NCBI RefSeq assembly: GCF_027474405.1
Contig: NZ_CP114872.1
Coordinates: forward strand, 1 to 64,000
DNA from: Caulobacter sp. NIBR2454
GTDB taxonomy: Bacteria; Pseudomonadota; Alphaproteobacteria; Caulobacterales; Caulobacteraceae
Direction: 5' to 3'
Length of the DNA stretch: 64,000 nucleotides
Part shown: one piece after another, positions 17,376-25,384 of the stretch
How the letters are laid out: every line of letters starts with the position of its first letter
Position numbering within the stretch: position 1 is the stretch's first letter
Notes under the pieces: generated by a model
What the model saw: the letters and a program-made list of their open reading frames with translations, nothing else
Databases searched by the model: none
What the model was told of the DNA's origin: nothing
Position numbers and translations under genes: made by a program

Positions 17376-17393
17376 AATTGCACCGGTGCAATT
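17376..17393. repeat. Palindrome copy 4, between parA and parB
   Basis: An exact AATTGCACCGGTGCAATT, 14 bases after the parA stop and 20 bases before the parB ATG. In a position that is transcribed but untranslated it may be a ParB-binding (parS) site. Confidence 0.85.
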
Positions 17394-17413
17394 CCAGCCG
17401 AAAGGGCGCGCGC

Positions 17414-18433
17414 ATGAGTTCCAAGAACCGTTCCTTTGCGGCCGGTCTAATCGGATCGCTTGACGACGCCGCGCCCCAGCCGGACGCGCCAACCCGGATG
17501 CCGGTCGGCATCTTGGCCAATCGCGAAAATCGCATGGCGGAGTTGGCGTCGGGCGCTGTCGTGGGGCGGGCCATTGAGCAGGTCGACCCGGCGCGTTGCC
17601 GGCTCTGGGCGGAGCATAATCGCGACTACGCCGCGCTCGATGAGACCCGTTGTTCCGACCTGATCGAGAGCTTCAAGGCGCAGGGGCGACAGGAAGTGCC
17701 AGCGATCGTTCGCCGGGTCCGTGGTGAGGCCGATTTCGACTTCGAGGTCATCTGCGGGGCGCGCCGGCATTGGACGGTCACTTGGCTTCGTGCTCACAAC
17801 TACACCGACTTTCGCTTCCTCGTGGAGGTTCGCGAGCTCACGGATGAGGAGGCCTTTCGGATCTCCGACCTGGAGAACAGGGCGCGCGAAGACCTCAGCG
17901 ATATCGAGCGGGCCCGCGACTATCTGAAGGCTCTGGATCGCCACTACGGCGGTCGTCAGAAGGACATGGCTGGTCGCCTCAACGTCTCCGAGGCTTGGCT
18001 GAGCCGCTACCTCGACCTGGCGCGCTTACCGCCCGTCCTGGTGGCCGCCTTCGACAGTTCCCATGACTTGAAGATCAAGCATGTCACCCAGCTCAAGCCG
18101 CTGCTGAAGCCGGAAGAGCGTGCTGAGAAGGTGCTGGCGGAGGCCAGCGCCATTGCGAGTGGAAGAGGGGAGGGCACCCCGCTCAAGCCGCAGGATGTGA
18201 TCCGTCGCCTGACGGCGGCGGCTGACGCCCCCAAGAAGTCAGGATCCCCCAAGCGGTCAGGATTGAACGACGCCATCGTCTCCGCGTCAGGGGCGCCCGT
18301 GCTGCGGGTCAACGGCCGGAAGGGCAAGGAAGTGAACCTGACGCTCCTGCTCGCCGGTGGCGCATCTCGGGCCGAAGCCGAGGCGGCGCTGGGCTCCGTG
18401 CTCGACACCTACTGGCCCAAACTGACGGCCTGA
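17414..18433 (+). CDS. parB: ParB partition protein
   Basis: 339 residues from the ATG at 17414; a TTG at 17378 would make the palindrome coding and is rejected. The CTPase/N-terminal domain shows VICGARRHWTVTWLR (the GERR-like box) and DLENRAREDLSDIERARDY, followed by the HTH (RQKDMAGRLNVSEAWLSRYLDLARLP). The C-terminal part (about 290-339) would be the dimerisation domain. ParB loads at parS, spreads as a clamp and activates ParA. An unusual point: the linker SGSPKRSG is encoded by bases 18236-18263, which are an inverted copy of two iteron sequences of the replication origin. Confidence 0.92.
   Translation: MSSKNRSFAAGLIGSLDDAAPQPDAPTRMPVGILANRENRMAELASGAVVGRAIEQVDPARCRLWAEHNRDYAALDETRCSDLIESFKAQGRQEVPAIVRRVRGEADFDFEVICGARRHWTVTWLRAHNYTDFRFLVEVRELTDEEAFRISDLENRAREDLSDIERARDYLKALDRHYGGRQKDMAGRLNVSEAWLSRYLDLARLPPVLVAAFDSSHDLKIKHVTQLKPLLKPEERAEKVLAEASAIASGRGEGTPLKPQDVIRRLTAAADAPKKSGSPKRSGLNDAIVSASGAPVLRVNGRKGKEVNLTLLLAGGASRAEAEAALGSVLDTYWPKLTA
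18236..18263 (-). repeat. Inverted iteron pair inside parB
   Basis: AAGTCAGGAT (18236-18245) followed by CCCCCAAGCGGTCAGGAT (18246-18263). On the - strand this reads ATCCTGACCGCTTGGGGG, identical to the fifth iteron of the origin (14427-14444), and ATCCTGACTT, identical to the half-site at 14467-14476. The pair lies within coding sequence of the parB linker. Confidence 0.85.
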
Positions 18434-18450
18434 GTTGCCCATGGGCAACT
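18433..18450. repeat. Second type of palindrome overlapping the parB stop
   Basis: AGTTGCCCATGGGCAACT is a perfect 18-bp palindrome that begins within the parB stop codon. It differs from the AATTGCAC family. It has no T-tract, so a protein-binding site seems more likely than a terminator. Confidence 0.7.
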
Positions 18451-18549
18451 TGGCCCGATCGATGGGAAATGTGACCGCCTGACCGTGCGCCCGAGCGGGT
18501 AGTGCCCACAATCGCCGGGCATGAGCCACACCGTGGCCGCAGGCCTTGC

Positions 18550-18568
18550 CGAGCCTTCGGCTCGTTTT
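18550..18568 (+). terminator. Small hairpin with T-tract after parAB
   Basis: CGAGCC-TTC-GGCTCG-TTTT gives a 6-bp stem and four Ts. It would end the parAB transcript and argues that traF starts after it. Confidence 0.6.
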
Positions 18569-18588
18569 GGCTGCGCCGGTCTTGCTGC

Positions 18589-19140
18589 ATGTTCTCATCC
18601 CTTCCGTCCGCCCGATCGGCGCCTTTGGCGAGCGTTCTGGCGACCGGCGCGCTGATCGTTGGCGGGCTGTCGATTGCGACCGCAGGCGGCGCCCGGCCCC
18701 TGCTCCTTTGGAACCGCACAGCCAGCGAGCCGGAAGGGCTCTATGTGCGAGGATCGGGCCCCGTGGCGGTTGGCGCGCTCGTCGCGTTCTCCGCGCCGGA
18801 CGCCGCCTTTCCCTACGCCGATGGCCACATGGGTTACCTGCGCCGCGTGCCGATCCTGAAGTCGGTCGCCGCCGTCTCTGGCGACAAGGTTTGCACTGAT
18901 AACGACCACCTGCAGATCAATGGAAGGATGCGTGCCGCCATCCTCAGCCGGGATCGCCGGGGCGCAAACTTGCCGCGCTGGCGGGGATGTCGTCAGCTGG
19001 GCGCTGACGAGGTTTTCGTCTTCTCCGACCGGATCCCCAACAGCTTCGACAGTCGCTACTTCGGCCCGGTGCGCCGCGCCGACATCGTCGGTGTGTTCCG
19101 GCCGGTGACCCTGTCGCTTCTCTCCCTTGGAGACCTTTGA
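18589..19140 (+). CDS. traF: TraF-like signal peptidase (S26)
   Basis: 183 residues from the ATG at 18589, with one N-terminal membrane segment (about 12-35, PLASVLATGALIVGGLSIATAGG). The catalytic serine region reads TASEPEGLY and the lysine region LRRVPILKSVAAVSGD, as in conjugative TraF proteases that mature the pilin. A GTG at 18502 would extend the protein across the hairpin at 18550 and is not favoured; no good Shine-Dalgarno is seen for either start. Its stop overlaps the start of the next gene (TGATG). With relaxase, TraG and TrbB it forms the transfer set seen in Ti/RP4-like plasmids. Confidence 0.82.
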   Translation: MFSSLPSARSAPLASVLATGALIVGGLSIATAGGARPLLLWNRTASEPEGLYVRGSGPVAVGALVAFSAPDAAFPYADGHMGYLRRVPILKSVAAVSGDKVCTDNDHLQINGRMRAAILSRDRRGANLPRWRGCRQLGADEVFVFSDRIPNSFDSRYFGPVRRADIVGVFRPVTLSLLSLGDL

Positions 19141-19958
19141 TGGACCCGGCAGCCCTGGCGGGATTGTGCCTGCTGCTGGCGCGCGGACAGAGCGCCCAAC
19201 CCATGCCCGCGGGCGTCAATTGCCCGCCTCCCGCGCCCGCCTCGGGGGTGATTGCGCCGCCGTTGACGCGGAGCGGTCTGGGTCCCCTCGTGGCCGGGCC
19301 GGACGCACGCGAAGCGATCACCCGCGTCGCCTTCGCCGAAGCCGGCAATCAGGGCGACAGCGGCCTGGCCGCCGTCGTCTACACGATCCTCAACCGGGTC
19401 CAGGACGGGCGGTGGGGCGCCACGGTCGAGGCCGTGGTCAATGCCCGAGGCCAGTTCGAGCCGGTGATGCGAGCCGGCGGTGACTGGCGTCGCCTGCCGG
19501 CCTCCACGGTCGCGCAACGCGCCAGGATCGAGACTATTCTCAACCTCGCACTCGAAGGCCGGTTGCCGGATCTGACGAACGGCGCGCGCTTCTTCCAGAA
19601 CCCGCAGATCGTTGCGGACCGCGCCCGTCGGGGCGAGGTGTCCGAGGGCTTGGTGAACTTCGGGAACACGGGTCCCTCGGCGGTTATTGGCGCCCACAGT
19701 TTCTATATCGAAGCGCAGTCCGCTGGGGGCAGGGGATCTCGCACGACGGCGACCTCCACCCCTCGCGGATCGTCGTCCGCCGCCGCCTGGCAGGCGGCTG
19801 GCGGCGCTATTTTCGTCGGCGACAACCGGGCGGACACTGCGAGAGATGCGGCGGCCGGTGAAGCAGGGCAGGGGACGTTACCGGCCACCAAAGTCGCCGA
19901 TCCGGGACGCTCGATCTTCGTGACCGGACCCGGTCTTGCGGCTGGCGCTGAGCGATGA
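19140..19958 (+). CDS. Cell-wall hydrolase, SleB/Hydrolase_2 family
   Basis: 272 residues. It starts with a hydrophobic stretch likely to be a signal sequence (ALAGLCLLLARG), followed by the family core: EAITRVAFAEAGNQGDSGLAAVVYTILNRV with the catalytic Glu, then QFEPV and GARFFQNP. It is expected to cut peptidoglycan in the periplasm and open a path for the transfer channel, in place of a VirB1-type lytic transglycosylase. The C-terminal 80 residues are low in complexity. GGAGA precedes the ATG, which overlaps the traF stop. Its end touches the convergent traD-like gene. Confidence 0.8.
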   Translation: MDPAALAGLCLLLARGQSAQPMPAGVNCPPPAPASGVIAPPLTRSGLGPLVAGPDAREAITRVAFAEAGNQGDSGLAAVVYTILNRVQDGRWGATVEAVVNARGQFEPVMRAGGDWRRLPASTVAQRARIETILNLALEGRLPDLTNGARFFQNPQIVADRARRGEVSEGLVNFGNTGPSAVIGAHSFYIEAQSAGGRGSRTTATSTPRGSSSAAAWQAAGGAIFVGDNRADTARDAAAGEAGQGTLPATKVADPGRSIFVTGPGLAAGAER

Positions 19959-20642
19959 TTAGGCGGCACGCCAGGCCTGATCGAGGTCCGCGTAGTCGGG
20001 GTCAAGATCGCTTGGCGTCAGGGGGTCAGCGCCTTCCTGAGCGAGGGCTGTCTCGGCCATCAGATCGAAATCGGGGAGGCGGTCGCCGGCAGCTTGAAGG
20101 GCGCTTTCAGCGTCCTCATCCAGGTCGCCGCCCGGGCGCAAGGGCAGGGGCACATTGCCTAGGAGTTCGCGCACTGTCAGGCGGTCGCGGACGCGCTCGA
20201 CACGCCGATCAAGGATGTCGACCAGGCGGGCCAGCAGCTCGTCGTCTCCGGCAAAGTGGGCGTCGCCGGCTTCCGCCAGCAGGGCGCCGCCGATGATGAT
20301 TTTGCCGCGCGTTTCGCGCCTGCGCTTGTTGATCGACCACAGGGCTTCGAGCCGCTCGACGCGGGCTTTCAGGACGTGGAAGCGCTTGGCGTCGTCCTCG
20401 ATATCTTCGAGCGGGGTGACGTGCCGCTGCTTGTGGATTCCGTCCTGGCCGGCCTCTCGAAGCGCGGTCTCCAGCTCGGACAGGCGATCGATCAGGGCGG
20501 CTTCTTCGTCGGTCCTCTTCGCTAGTTCGCGTTCGCCTGAACGGGCCGCCCAGAGCTCGCGTTTGCGGGCGAGCTGGGCGGGCGAGCGGGGTTTGTACTT
20601 GGAGGGGCGGGCGTTCCTGCGGCGCTTGTCGACCTTGGCCAT
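19959..20642 (-). CDS. TraD-like accessory transfer protein
   Basis: 227 residues from the ATG at 20642 (GAAAGG upstream). It is highly charged and helical, with a basic N-terminus (MAKVDKRRRNARPSKYKP) and a coiled-coil-like middle. The segment RRRETRGKIIIGGALLAEAG matches the TraC/TraD-type small proteins of Ti-like plasmids, which bind near oriT. The acidic C-terminus (about 170-227) is longer than in the Ti proteins. It is divergent from the relaxase with oriT between them, the normal place for relaxosome accessory proteins. Exact function inferred. Confidence 0.68.
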   Translation of the reverse strand: MAKVDKRRRNARPSKYKPRSPAQLARKRELWAARSGERELAKRTDEEAALIDRLSELETALREAGQDGIHKQRHVTPLEDIEDDAKRFHVLKARVERLEALWSINKRRRETRGKIIIGGALLAEAGDAHFAGDDELLARLVDILDRRVERVRDRLTVRELLGNVPLPLRPGGDLDEDAESALQAAGDRLPDFDLMAETALAQEGADPLTPSDLDPDYADLDQAWRAA

Positions 20643-20734
20643 GACGCGGCCTTTCATTGAAGAAAAAGTACGAAACGGCGTAATCCTGCCACTAAAGCGC
20701 AAATCGGTCTATGCCGGGGTTCATCGTAATTTGT

Positions 20735-20780
20735 CACAAGGGCGCAGTTACGGGTTGGATGTGCTGCGCCCACCAACCCT
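20735..20780 (-). other. Predicted oriT with MOBQ-type nic site
   Basis: On the - strand the sequence reads CCAACCC-GTAACTGCG|CCCTTGTG. The RSF1010 nic is TAAGTGCG|CCCT, a difference of one base, and Ti-plasmid oriT is similar. An inverted repeat GGGTTGG/CCAACCC (20752-20758 and 20773-20779 on +) ends 9 bases before the nick, as in MOBQ origins; a second one, GGGCGCAG/CTGCGCCC (20740-20747, 20764-20771), overlaps it. The predicted nick is on the - strand between 20742 and 20743, so the transferred strand leads toward lower coordinates. The site lies between the traD-like gene and the relaxase. Confidence 0.85.
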
Positions 20781-20906
20781 GCGGTCAGGCCTTGCCCGAC
20801 ACCCTCAAGGCTCTTCGTCTCCACGATCCGAAGAAACCCTTGAGCCAAGGGCGATGCCCTTAGCGATCCCGGCAGGGGCCGTAGCGACTAGGCTGGAGGA
20901 GCGCGC

Positions 20907-22403
20907 ATGGCGCAGTACCGACTAGAGGTGCAGACGATCCAAAGGTCGGCCGGCCGGTCCGCCGTCGCGGCGGCCGCCTATCGCTCGGGCGATCGCCTGA
21001 TCGATGAGCGTCTGGCGATGGAGTTCGACTTCGGCGCCAAGGGCGACATCGAGTTCGCGGCCATCATGGCGCCGACCGACGCCCCGGCCGCTTTCGGAGA
21101 TCGTGAGACGCTATGGAACGCGGCCGAGGCGGCCGAGTATCGCAAGGACGCCGTGCCCGCGAGGGAGCTGTTGGTCTCGCTGCCGCACGAGCTGGATTTC
21201 GTCCAGCGGCGGGCCTTGGTGGAGGCGTTCGTCGCCGAGCAGCTGGTGGCGCGCGGGATGGTCGCCGACGTGGCGATGCACCGGCCTGGTCAGGCCGGCG
21301 ACGAGCGCAATTTCCACGCCCATATCCTGGTGACGACCCGGTCGGTGACGCCGGCCGGATTTGGCAAAAAGCCGGCCGAGTGGTGGAGCCCGAAGGCGGT
21401 CCGCGAATGGCGGTCGGCGTGGGCGGAAATCCAGAACGAACATCTGCGTCGGCATCTTGGTCCGGACGCGCCGCAGGTCTCGCATTTATCCCTGGCCGAG
21501 CAGGGTTCGGACCGGGAGCCCGGAGTGCATTTGGGGCCGACGGCGAGCGCTCTGGAGCGCAAGGACATCGCCTCAGAGCGTGGACAGCAGAACCGCGACA
21601 CCAACGCCCACAACGCCAAACGAAAAGAGCTGCGGACGGACTTTCAGGCGACGGCGGATCGGCTGGTGCGCGAGGCGCCGGTGATCGCCGTGCCGGTGGC
21701 GAAACTGACGACGGAGGCCGAGCAGATGCGCGCCCGGATGATCGCGGAACGAGATCGTTGGGCGGCCGAAAGGTCGGCGCTTGTCTTGCCGAAAATCGAC
21801 AGCGTGCGGGGGGTGGAGCGCGAGCTCTTGCAGTCCGCCCGCGCGACGCTGGCGGCGACCAAACTTCGGCTGCGTCAGGTCGAGCAGCGGGTGGCCAGCG
21901 TGCGCCAGAGGCGGCTCGCCCTCGTGCAGTGGATCCGCAATCCGGCGCGGATGATCTGGGCCAAGCACGCAGAGCTTAACGCCATCGCCCGGGCGCGCGC
22001 GGCGGCGCGGCGGGCGCAGATCGATGTGCAGGTGCGAGCCGCCTGGATCGCCTCGCCGGACGGTCAGGCCTATGTCGCGGGGCGACGCGGACCGCAGCTG
22101 GAGCGGGCGGGCGATGTGGCGCGTGAGCGGCGCACGCTCGAGCGCAAGATCAAGCGGATCGACAAGCGGATCGAGGGCGCCACGCGGGCCTACAATGACC
22201 TGCGGGTCGCCCAGGCGCTCGGACAGAAGGAGCTGCAGGTTCCGTCACGTTTGCCCGACGAAACCCGGTTCATCCGCGAGGTCGGCGGGCCCGCCCGGGC
22301 CGCCCTGATGCGCTATCCGGCGCAGGCTCGGGCGCTGGCCGTCGAGCGCGTCAATCGCGCCATGGGCCAGACCATCGGCCGCGGCATCCTTCCAGGTCGA
22401 TGA
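20907..22403 (+). CDS. MobA/MobL-type relaxase (MOBQ)
   Basis: 498 residues. It opens MAQYRLEVQTIQRSAGRSAV with Tyr25 in AAAYRSG, aligned with the catalytic Tyr of RSF1010 MobA. The metal-binding motif is ERNFHAHILVTTR (His137, His139). The relaxase domain covers about 1-210; the rest is basic and coiled-coil-like (many Arg, about 280-450). It lacks the helicase domain of Ti TraA, so a host helicase or another protein must unwind. It nicks oriT, stays bound to the 5' end and pilots the strand. GGAGGAG before the ATG fixes the start, and traG follows after 7 bases. Confidence 0.93.
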   Translation: MAQYRLEVQTIQRSAGRSAVAAAAYRSGDRLIDERLAMEFDFGAKGDIEFAAIMAPTDAPAAFGDRETLWNAAEAAEYRKDAVPARELLVSLPHELDFVQRRALVEAFVAEQLVARGMVADVAMHRPGQAGDERNFHAHILVTTRSVTPAGFGKKPAEWWSPKAVREWRSAWAEIQNEHLRRHLGPDAPQVSHLSLAEQGSDREPGVHLGPTASALERKDIASERGQQNRDTNAHNAKRKELRTDFQATADRLVREAPVIAVPVAKLTTEAEQMRARMIAERDRWAAERSALVLPKIDSVRGVERELLQSARATLAATKLRLRQVEQRVASVRQRRLALVQWIRNPARMIWAKHAELNAIARARAAARRAQIDVQVRAAWIASPDGQAYVAGRRGPQLERAGDVARERRTLERKIKRIDKRIEGATRAYNDLRVAQALGQKELQVPSRLPDETRFIREVGGPARAALMRYPAQARALAVERVNRAMGQTIGRGILPGR

Positions 22404-22410
22404 GGTTCCA

Positions 22411-24402
22411 ATGACGACCTCCCAGCGTCTCCTCCTCGTCTTGCCGATCGCGGTCTTGGCGATCCTGCTCGGCCTCGGTTGGGCCACCCAACAGGCGGCG
22501 CACGGTCTGCACTACGCGGCCGCCTTGGGGGCGGGCTGGGCGGACCTCGGCCCGGTCCGGCTCTATCGGCCTTGGGCCTTCGCCGAATGGTATCTGGCGT
22601 TGCAGCCGCGCTACCCGCGGCTGTTCGATGGCGCCGGGCTGGCGGGTCTCGCGGTGGCGATGGCGCCGATCCTTTTCACGGCGCTCGCGACCCGCGGCTC
22701 GGGGCGCGCGCCCAAGGCATTCGGCCGTGACGCCTGGGCGGACCTGGCGGACGTCGCGCGCGCCAAACTGTTCGGCCAAGGCGGTCAGATCCGGGGCCGG
22801 GTGCTCGGCCGATTCAAGGGCCGCTATCTGACCTACGGCGGCCCGGAGCACGCGATCATCGTCGGCGCCTCGCGCAGCGGTAAGGGCGCCGGCCATGTGG
22901 TGCCGACCCTGGTGGCCTGGCCGGAGAGCGCCTTCGTCTACGACCGCAAGGGCGAGCTTTGGCACATCACGGCCGATCATCGGAAGACGTTCAGCCACGT
23001 CTTCTACTTCGCCCCGACCGATCCCAACACGGTGCGCTGGAATCCGCTGTTCGAGGTCCGCAAGGGTCCGATGGAAATCGCCGACATCCAGAATGTGGTC
23101 GGCATTCTGGTCGACCCGCTCGGGCGCAAGGCCGGCGACCTGAACTTCTGGGACCAGAGCGCCACCGACTTCTTCACGGGGGTGATCCTACATGTGCTCT
23201 ACAGCGAGCCTGACGAGCGCAAGAACCTCGCGCAGGTCCGCCGGCTGTTGATCGACATCGAGCCGACACTACACGCCATGCTGCACACCCAGCATCGCCA
23301 TCGGCCCGACTATCACGCGGACGATGGCCTGGCGCGCGACGCGGACGGGGCGCCCATCCCCGAGACCCATCCCGAGGTGCGGCTGGGTGCCACAGCGCTC
23401 GCCAGCATGGACGAGCGGGTCAAATCCAATGTGCTGGCGACCTGCCGGGCCTCGCTGTCGCTATGGGCCGATCCCCTGGTCGAATACGCCACCAGCTGGT
23501 CGGATTTCTCGATCGGCGACTTGGTGTGCGCCGAGGCGCCGGTGACCTTCTACCTGATCACACCGCAGGCCCATGCCGACCGCCTGGCCTTCCTGGTGCG
23601 GGTGTTCATCCGCCAGAGCGTGAACAGCCTGATGGAGCACGAACACTATGACAGCCGGCGGCGCCGCAAGCGGCATCGACTGCTGCTGTTGCTCGACGAG
23701 TTTCCCAAGCTCGGCAGTCTGCCGTTCCTGGAGAACGCCATGGGGGAGATGGCAGGCTACGGGATCACCGCCCACCTGGTCTGCCAGAGCTTCAACGACG
23801 TGTTCTCCAAGTACGGCGACAAAACGCCGTTATTCGACAACATGCACATCACCGCGACCTTCGCGACGTCGGAGCCCACAAGCATCGAGAAGGTCACGCG
23901 CCGCGCCGGCAAGGCGCTGGAGATGCGGGAGAGTTACAGCGACCCGCGCAGCCTGTTCGGGCGGGCGCATCGGTCGACGTCGCAGTCAGAGCAGCAGCGC
24001 TACATCCTGTCGGAGGAGGACGTGCGCGGCCTGGATGACCGCAAGCAGTTCCTGTTCGTGAACAACACCAAGCCGATCCTGGCCGACAAGATCCGCTACT
24101 ACGAAGAGCCGTTCTTCAAGGCGCGCACCGGGGCCTATTTCCACGGTGTGCCGGCGGCCTATGAGCAGCGGCCGGGCGCGGCCGATTTGCCCGGACCCGC
24201 CAGCATCGACTGGCGTGGCGTTAGGGCCGTCTGCGCCCCGCCAGAAGCCTTTGCCGGCGTCCGGGTCCCCAAGCCGCGCTACAGCGGCGCTGAGGGCCCT
24301 CCAGAGGCCGCTGACGTCCCAGAGGCGGTGTTGGCGTCCGACTACCTCACCTTGGCCCCTGTGGCGGCGCTGAGAGCCGATGACGACGACGGCAGCCTAT
24401 GA
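22411..24402 (+). CDS. traG: TraG/VirD4 coupling protein
   Basis: 663 residues. Two membrane segments lie near the N-terminus (about 7-25 and 72-92). A cytoplasmic ATPase domain follows with Walker A GASRSGKGAG and Walker B LLLLLDEFPKLG. The conserved blocks DRKGELWHIT, ITPQAHADRLAF and LVCQSFNDVFSKYG are typical of VirD4-type proteins. It hands the relaxase-DNA complex to the secretion channel in the inner membrane. It sits between relaxase and trbB in one transcription unit, and the likely trbB start overlaps its last 23 bases. Confidence 0.94.
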   Translation: MTTSQRLLLVLPIAVLAILLGLGWATQQAAHGLHYAAALGAGWADLGPVRLYRPWAFAEWYLALQPRYPRLFDGAGLAGLAVAMAPILFTALATRGSGRAPKAFGRDAWADLADVARAKLFGQGGQIRGRVLGRFKGRYLTYGGPEHAIIVGASRSGKGAGHVVPTLVAWPESAFVYDRKGELWHITADHRKTFSHVFYFAPTDPNTVRWNPLFEVRKGPMEIADIQNVVGILVDPLGRKAGDLNFWDQSATDFFTGVILHVLYSEPDERKNLAQVRRLLIDIEPTLHAMLHTQHRHRPDYHADDGLARDADGAPIPETHPEVRLGATALASMDERVKSNVLATCRASLSLWADPLVEYATSWSDFSIGDLVCAEAPVTFYLITPQAHADRLAFLVRVFIRQSVNSLMEHEHYDSRRRRKRHRLLLLLDEFPKLGSLPFLENAMGEMAGYGITAHLVCQSFNDVFSKYGDKTPLFDNMHITATFATSEPTSIEKVTRRAGKALEMRESYSDPRSLFGRAHRSTSQSEQQRYILSEEDVRGLDDRKQFLFVNNTKPILADKIRYYEEPFFKARTGAYFHGVPAAYEQRPGAADLPGPASIDWRGVRAVCAPPEAFAGVRVPKPRYSGAEGPPEAADVPEAVLASDYLTLAPVAALRADDDDGSL

Positions 24403-25381
24403 CCCTTCCTTGTTCCGCGAGCGCCCCATGACCGAACGCCATCCTGTTGTTCTCGACCGCAAGGTCGCCGCGTTGCGCCAGGCCATGGGACCGGTGATCG
24501 CCGCCGCCCTCGCCGACTGCATGGTGGTCGAGGTGATGGTCAATCCCGACGGCAAGATCTGGATCGACCGGATCGGGGAGGGGCGCTCGTGGACAGGAGA
24601 GCTACTGGCGGCGGCGGACGCCGACCGGATCCTGCGCCTCCTGGCCGATCACGCCGGGGAGGTGGTGACCCGCGACCGGCCGCGGGTCAGCGCGACCCTG
24701 CCGGAGACCGGCGAGCGTTTCCAGGGCGCCTTCATGCCGGTCGTGGCGCGGCCGGCTTTCGCGATCCGCAAGCGGCCCGAGGTGGTGTTCACCCTCACCG
24801 ACTATGTCGAGGGCGGCATGATGAGCGCGAGCCAGGCCGAGACGATCCGGGCCGCGGCCGAGGCGCGCCAAAACCTGCTCATCGTGGGCGGCACCGGGTC
24901 GGGCAAGACGACCTTGGCCAACGCCATCCTGGCCGAGCCGGCCTTTGCCGGCGACCGAGTGGTCCTGATCGAAGACACCGCCGAGCTGCAGTGCTCGGCC
25001 GCCGACCAGATTCAGATGCTGACCAAGCGCACGGAACCGGCGGTGACCATGACCGACCTGGTGCGCGACACGCTGCGGCTTCGGCCCGACCGCATCGTCA
25101 TCGGCGAGGTGCGCGACGGCTCGGCGCTGGATCTTTTGAAGGCGTGGAATACCGGTCACCCGGGCGGTTTGGCGACTTTGCACGCCAACAGCGCGGCGGA
25201 AGGCCTCAACCGCTTGGAAGACCTAATCGGTGAGGTGACGCAGCGGATTCCGCACCGGGCTATCGGTCAGGCGATCGACCTTGTGATCCACATTGCGCGC
25301 ACGCCCGGCGGCCGCCGGGTGTCGGAGCTGATGCGGGTGACAGGGTGGGGTGAGGGCGGCTACGTCGTCCAGGCCGCCTAG
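24380..25381 (+). CDS. trbB: TrbB/VirB11 transfer ATPase
   Basis: 333 residues from the ATG at 24380; the ATG at 24428 would give 317 residues and fits the family equally well. Walker A is GGTGSGKTT, the Asp box VLIEDTAELQC, Walker B LRPDRIVIGEVRDG, and the His box GHPGGLATLHANS. It forms a hexameric ATPase at the base of the type IV secretion channel. In P-type systems trbC-trbL follow at once, but here the next gene is hipA on the other strand, 4 bases beyond. The rest of the mating apparatus must lie elsewhere or be lost. Confidence 0.93.
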   Translation: MTTTAAYDPSLFRERPMTERHPVVLDRKVAALRQAMGPVIAAALADCMVVEVMVNPDGKIWIDRIGEGRSWTGELLAAADADRILRLLADHAGEVVTRDRPRVSATLPETGERFQGAFMPVVARPAFAIRKRPEVVFTLTDYVEGGMMSASQAETIRAAAEARQNLLIVGGTGSGKTTLANAILAEPAFAGDRVVLIEDTAELQCSAADQIQMLTKRTEPAVTMTDLVRDTLRLRPDRIVIGEVRDGSALDLLKAWNTGHPGGLATLHANSAAEGLNRLEDLIGEVTQRIPHRAIGQAIDLVIHIARTPGGRRVSELMRVTGWGEGGYVVQAA

Positions 25382-25384
25382 AGT

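Noticed and set aside
17378..17413. Upstream TTG start of ParB.
   Set aside because: It would make the fourth palindrome coding; the ATG at 17414 starts a typical ParB N-terminus.
20678..20690. TAATCCTGCC near the traD-like gene resembles an IncP-type nic (ATCCTG|C).
   Set aside because: The relaxase is of the MOBQ type and a better matching site with the expected inverted repeat lies 60 bases away.
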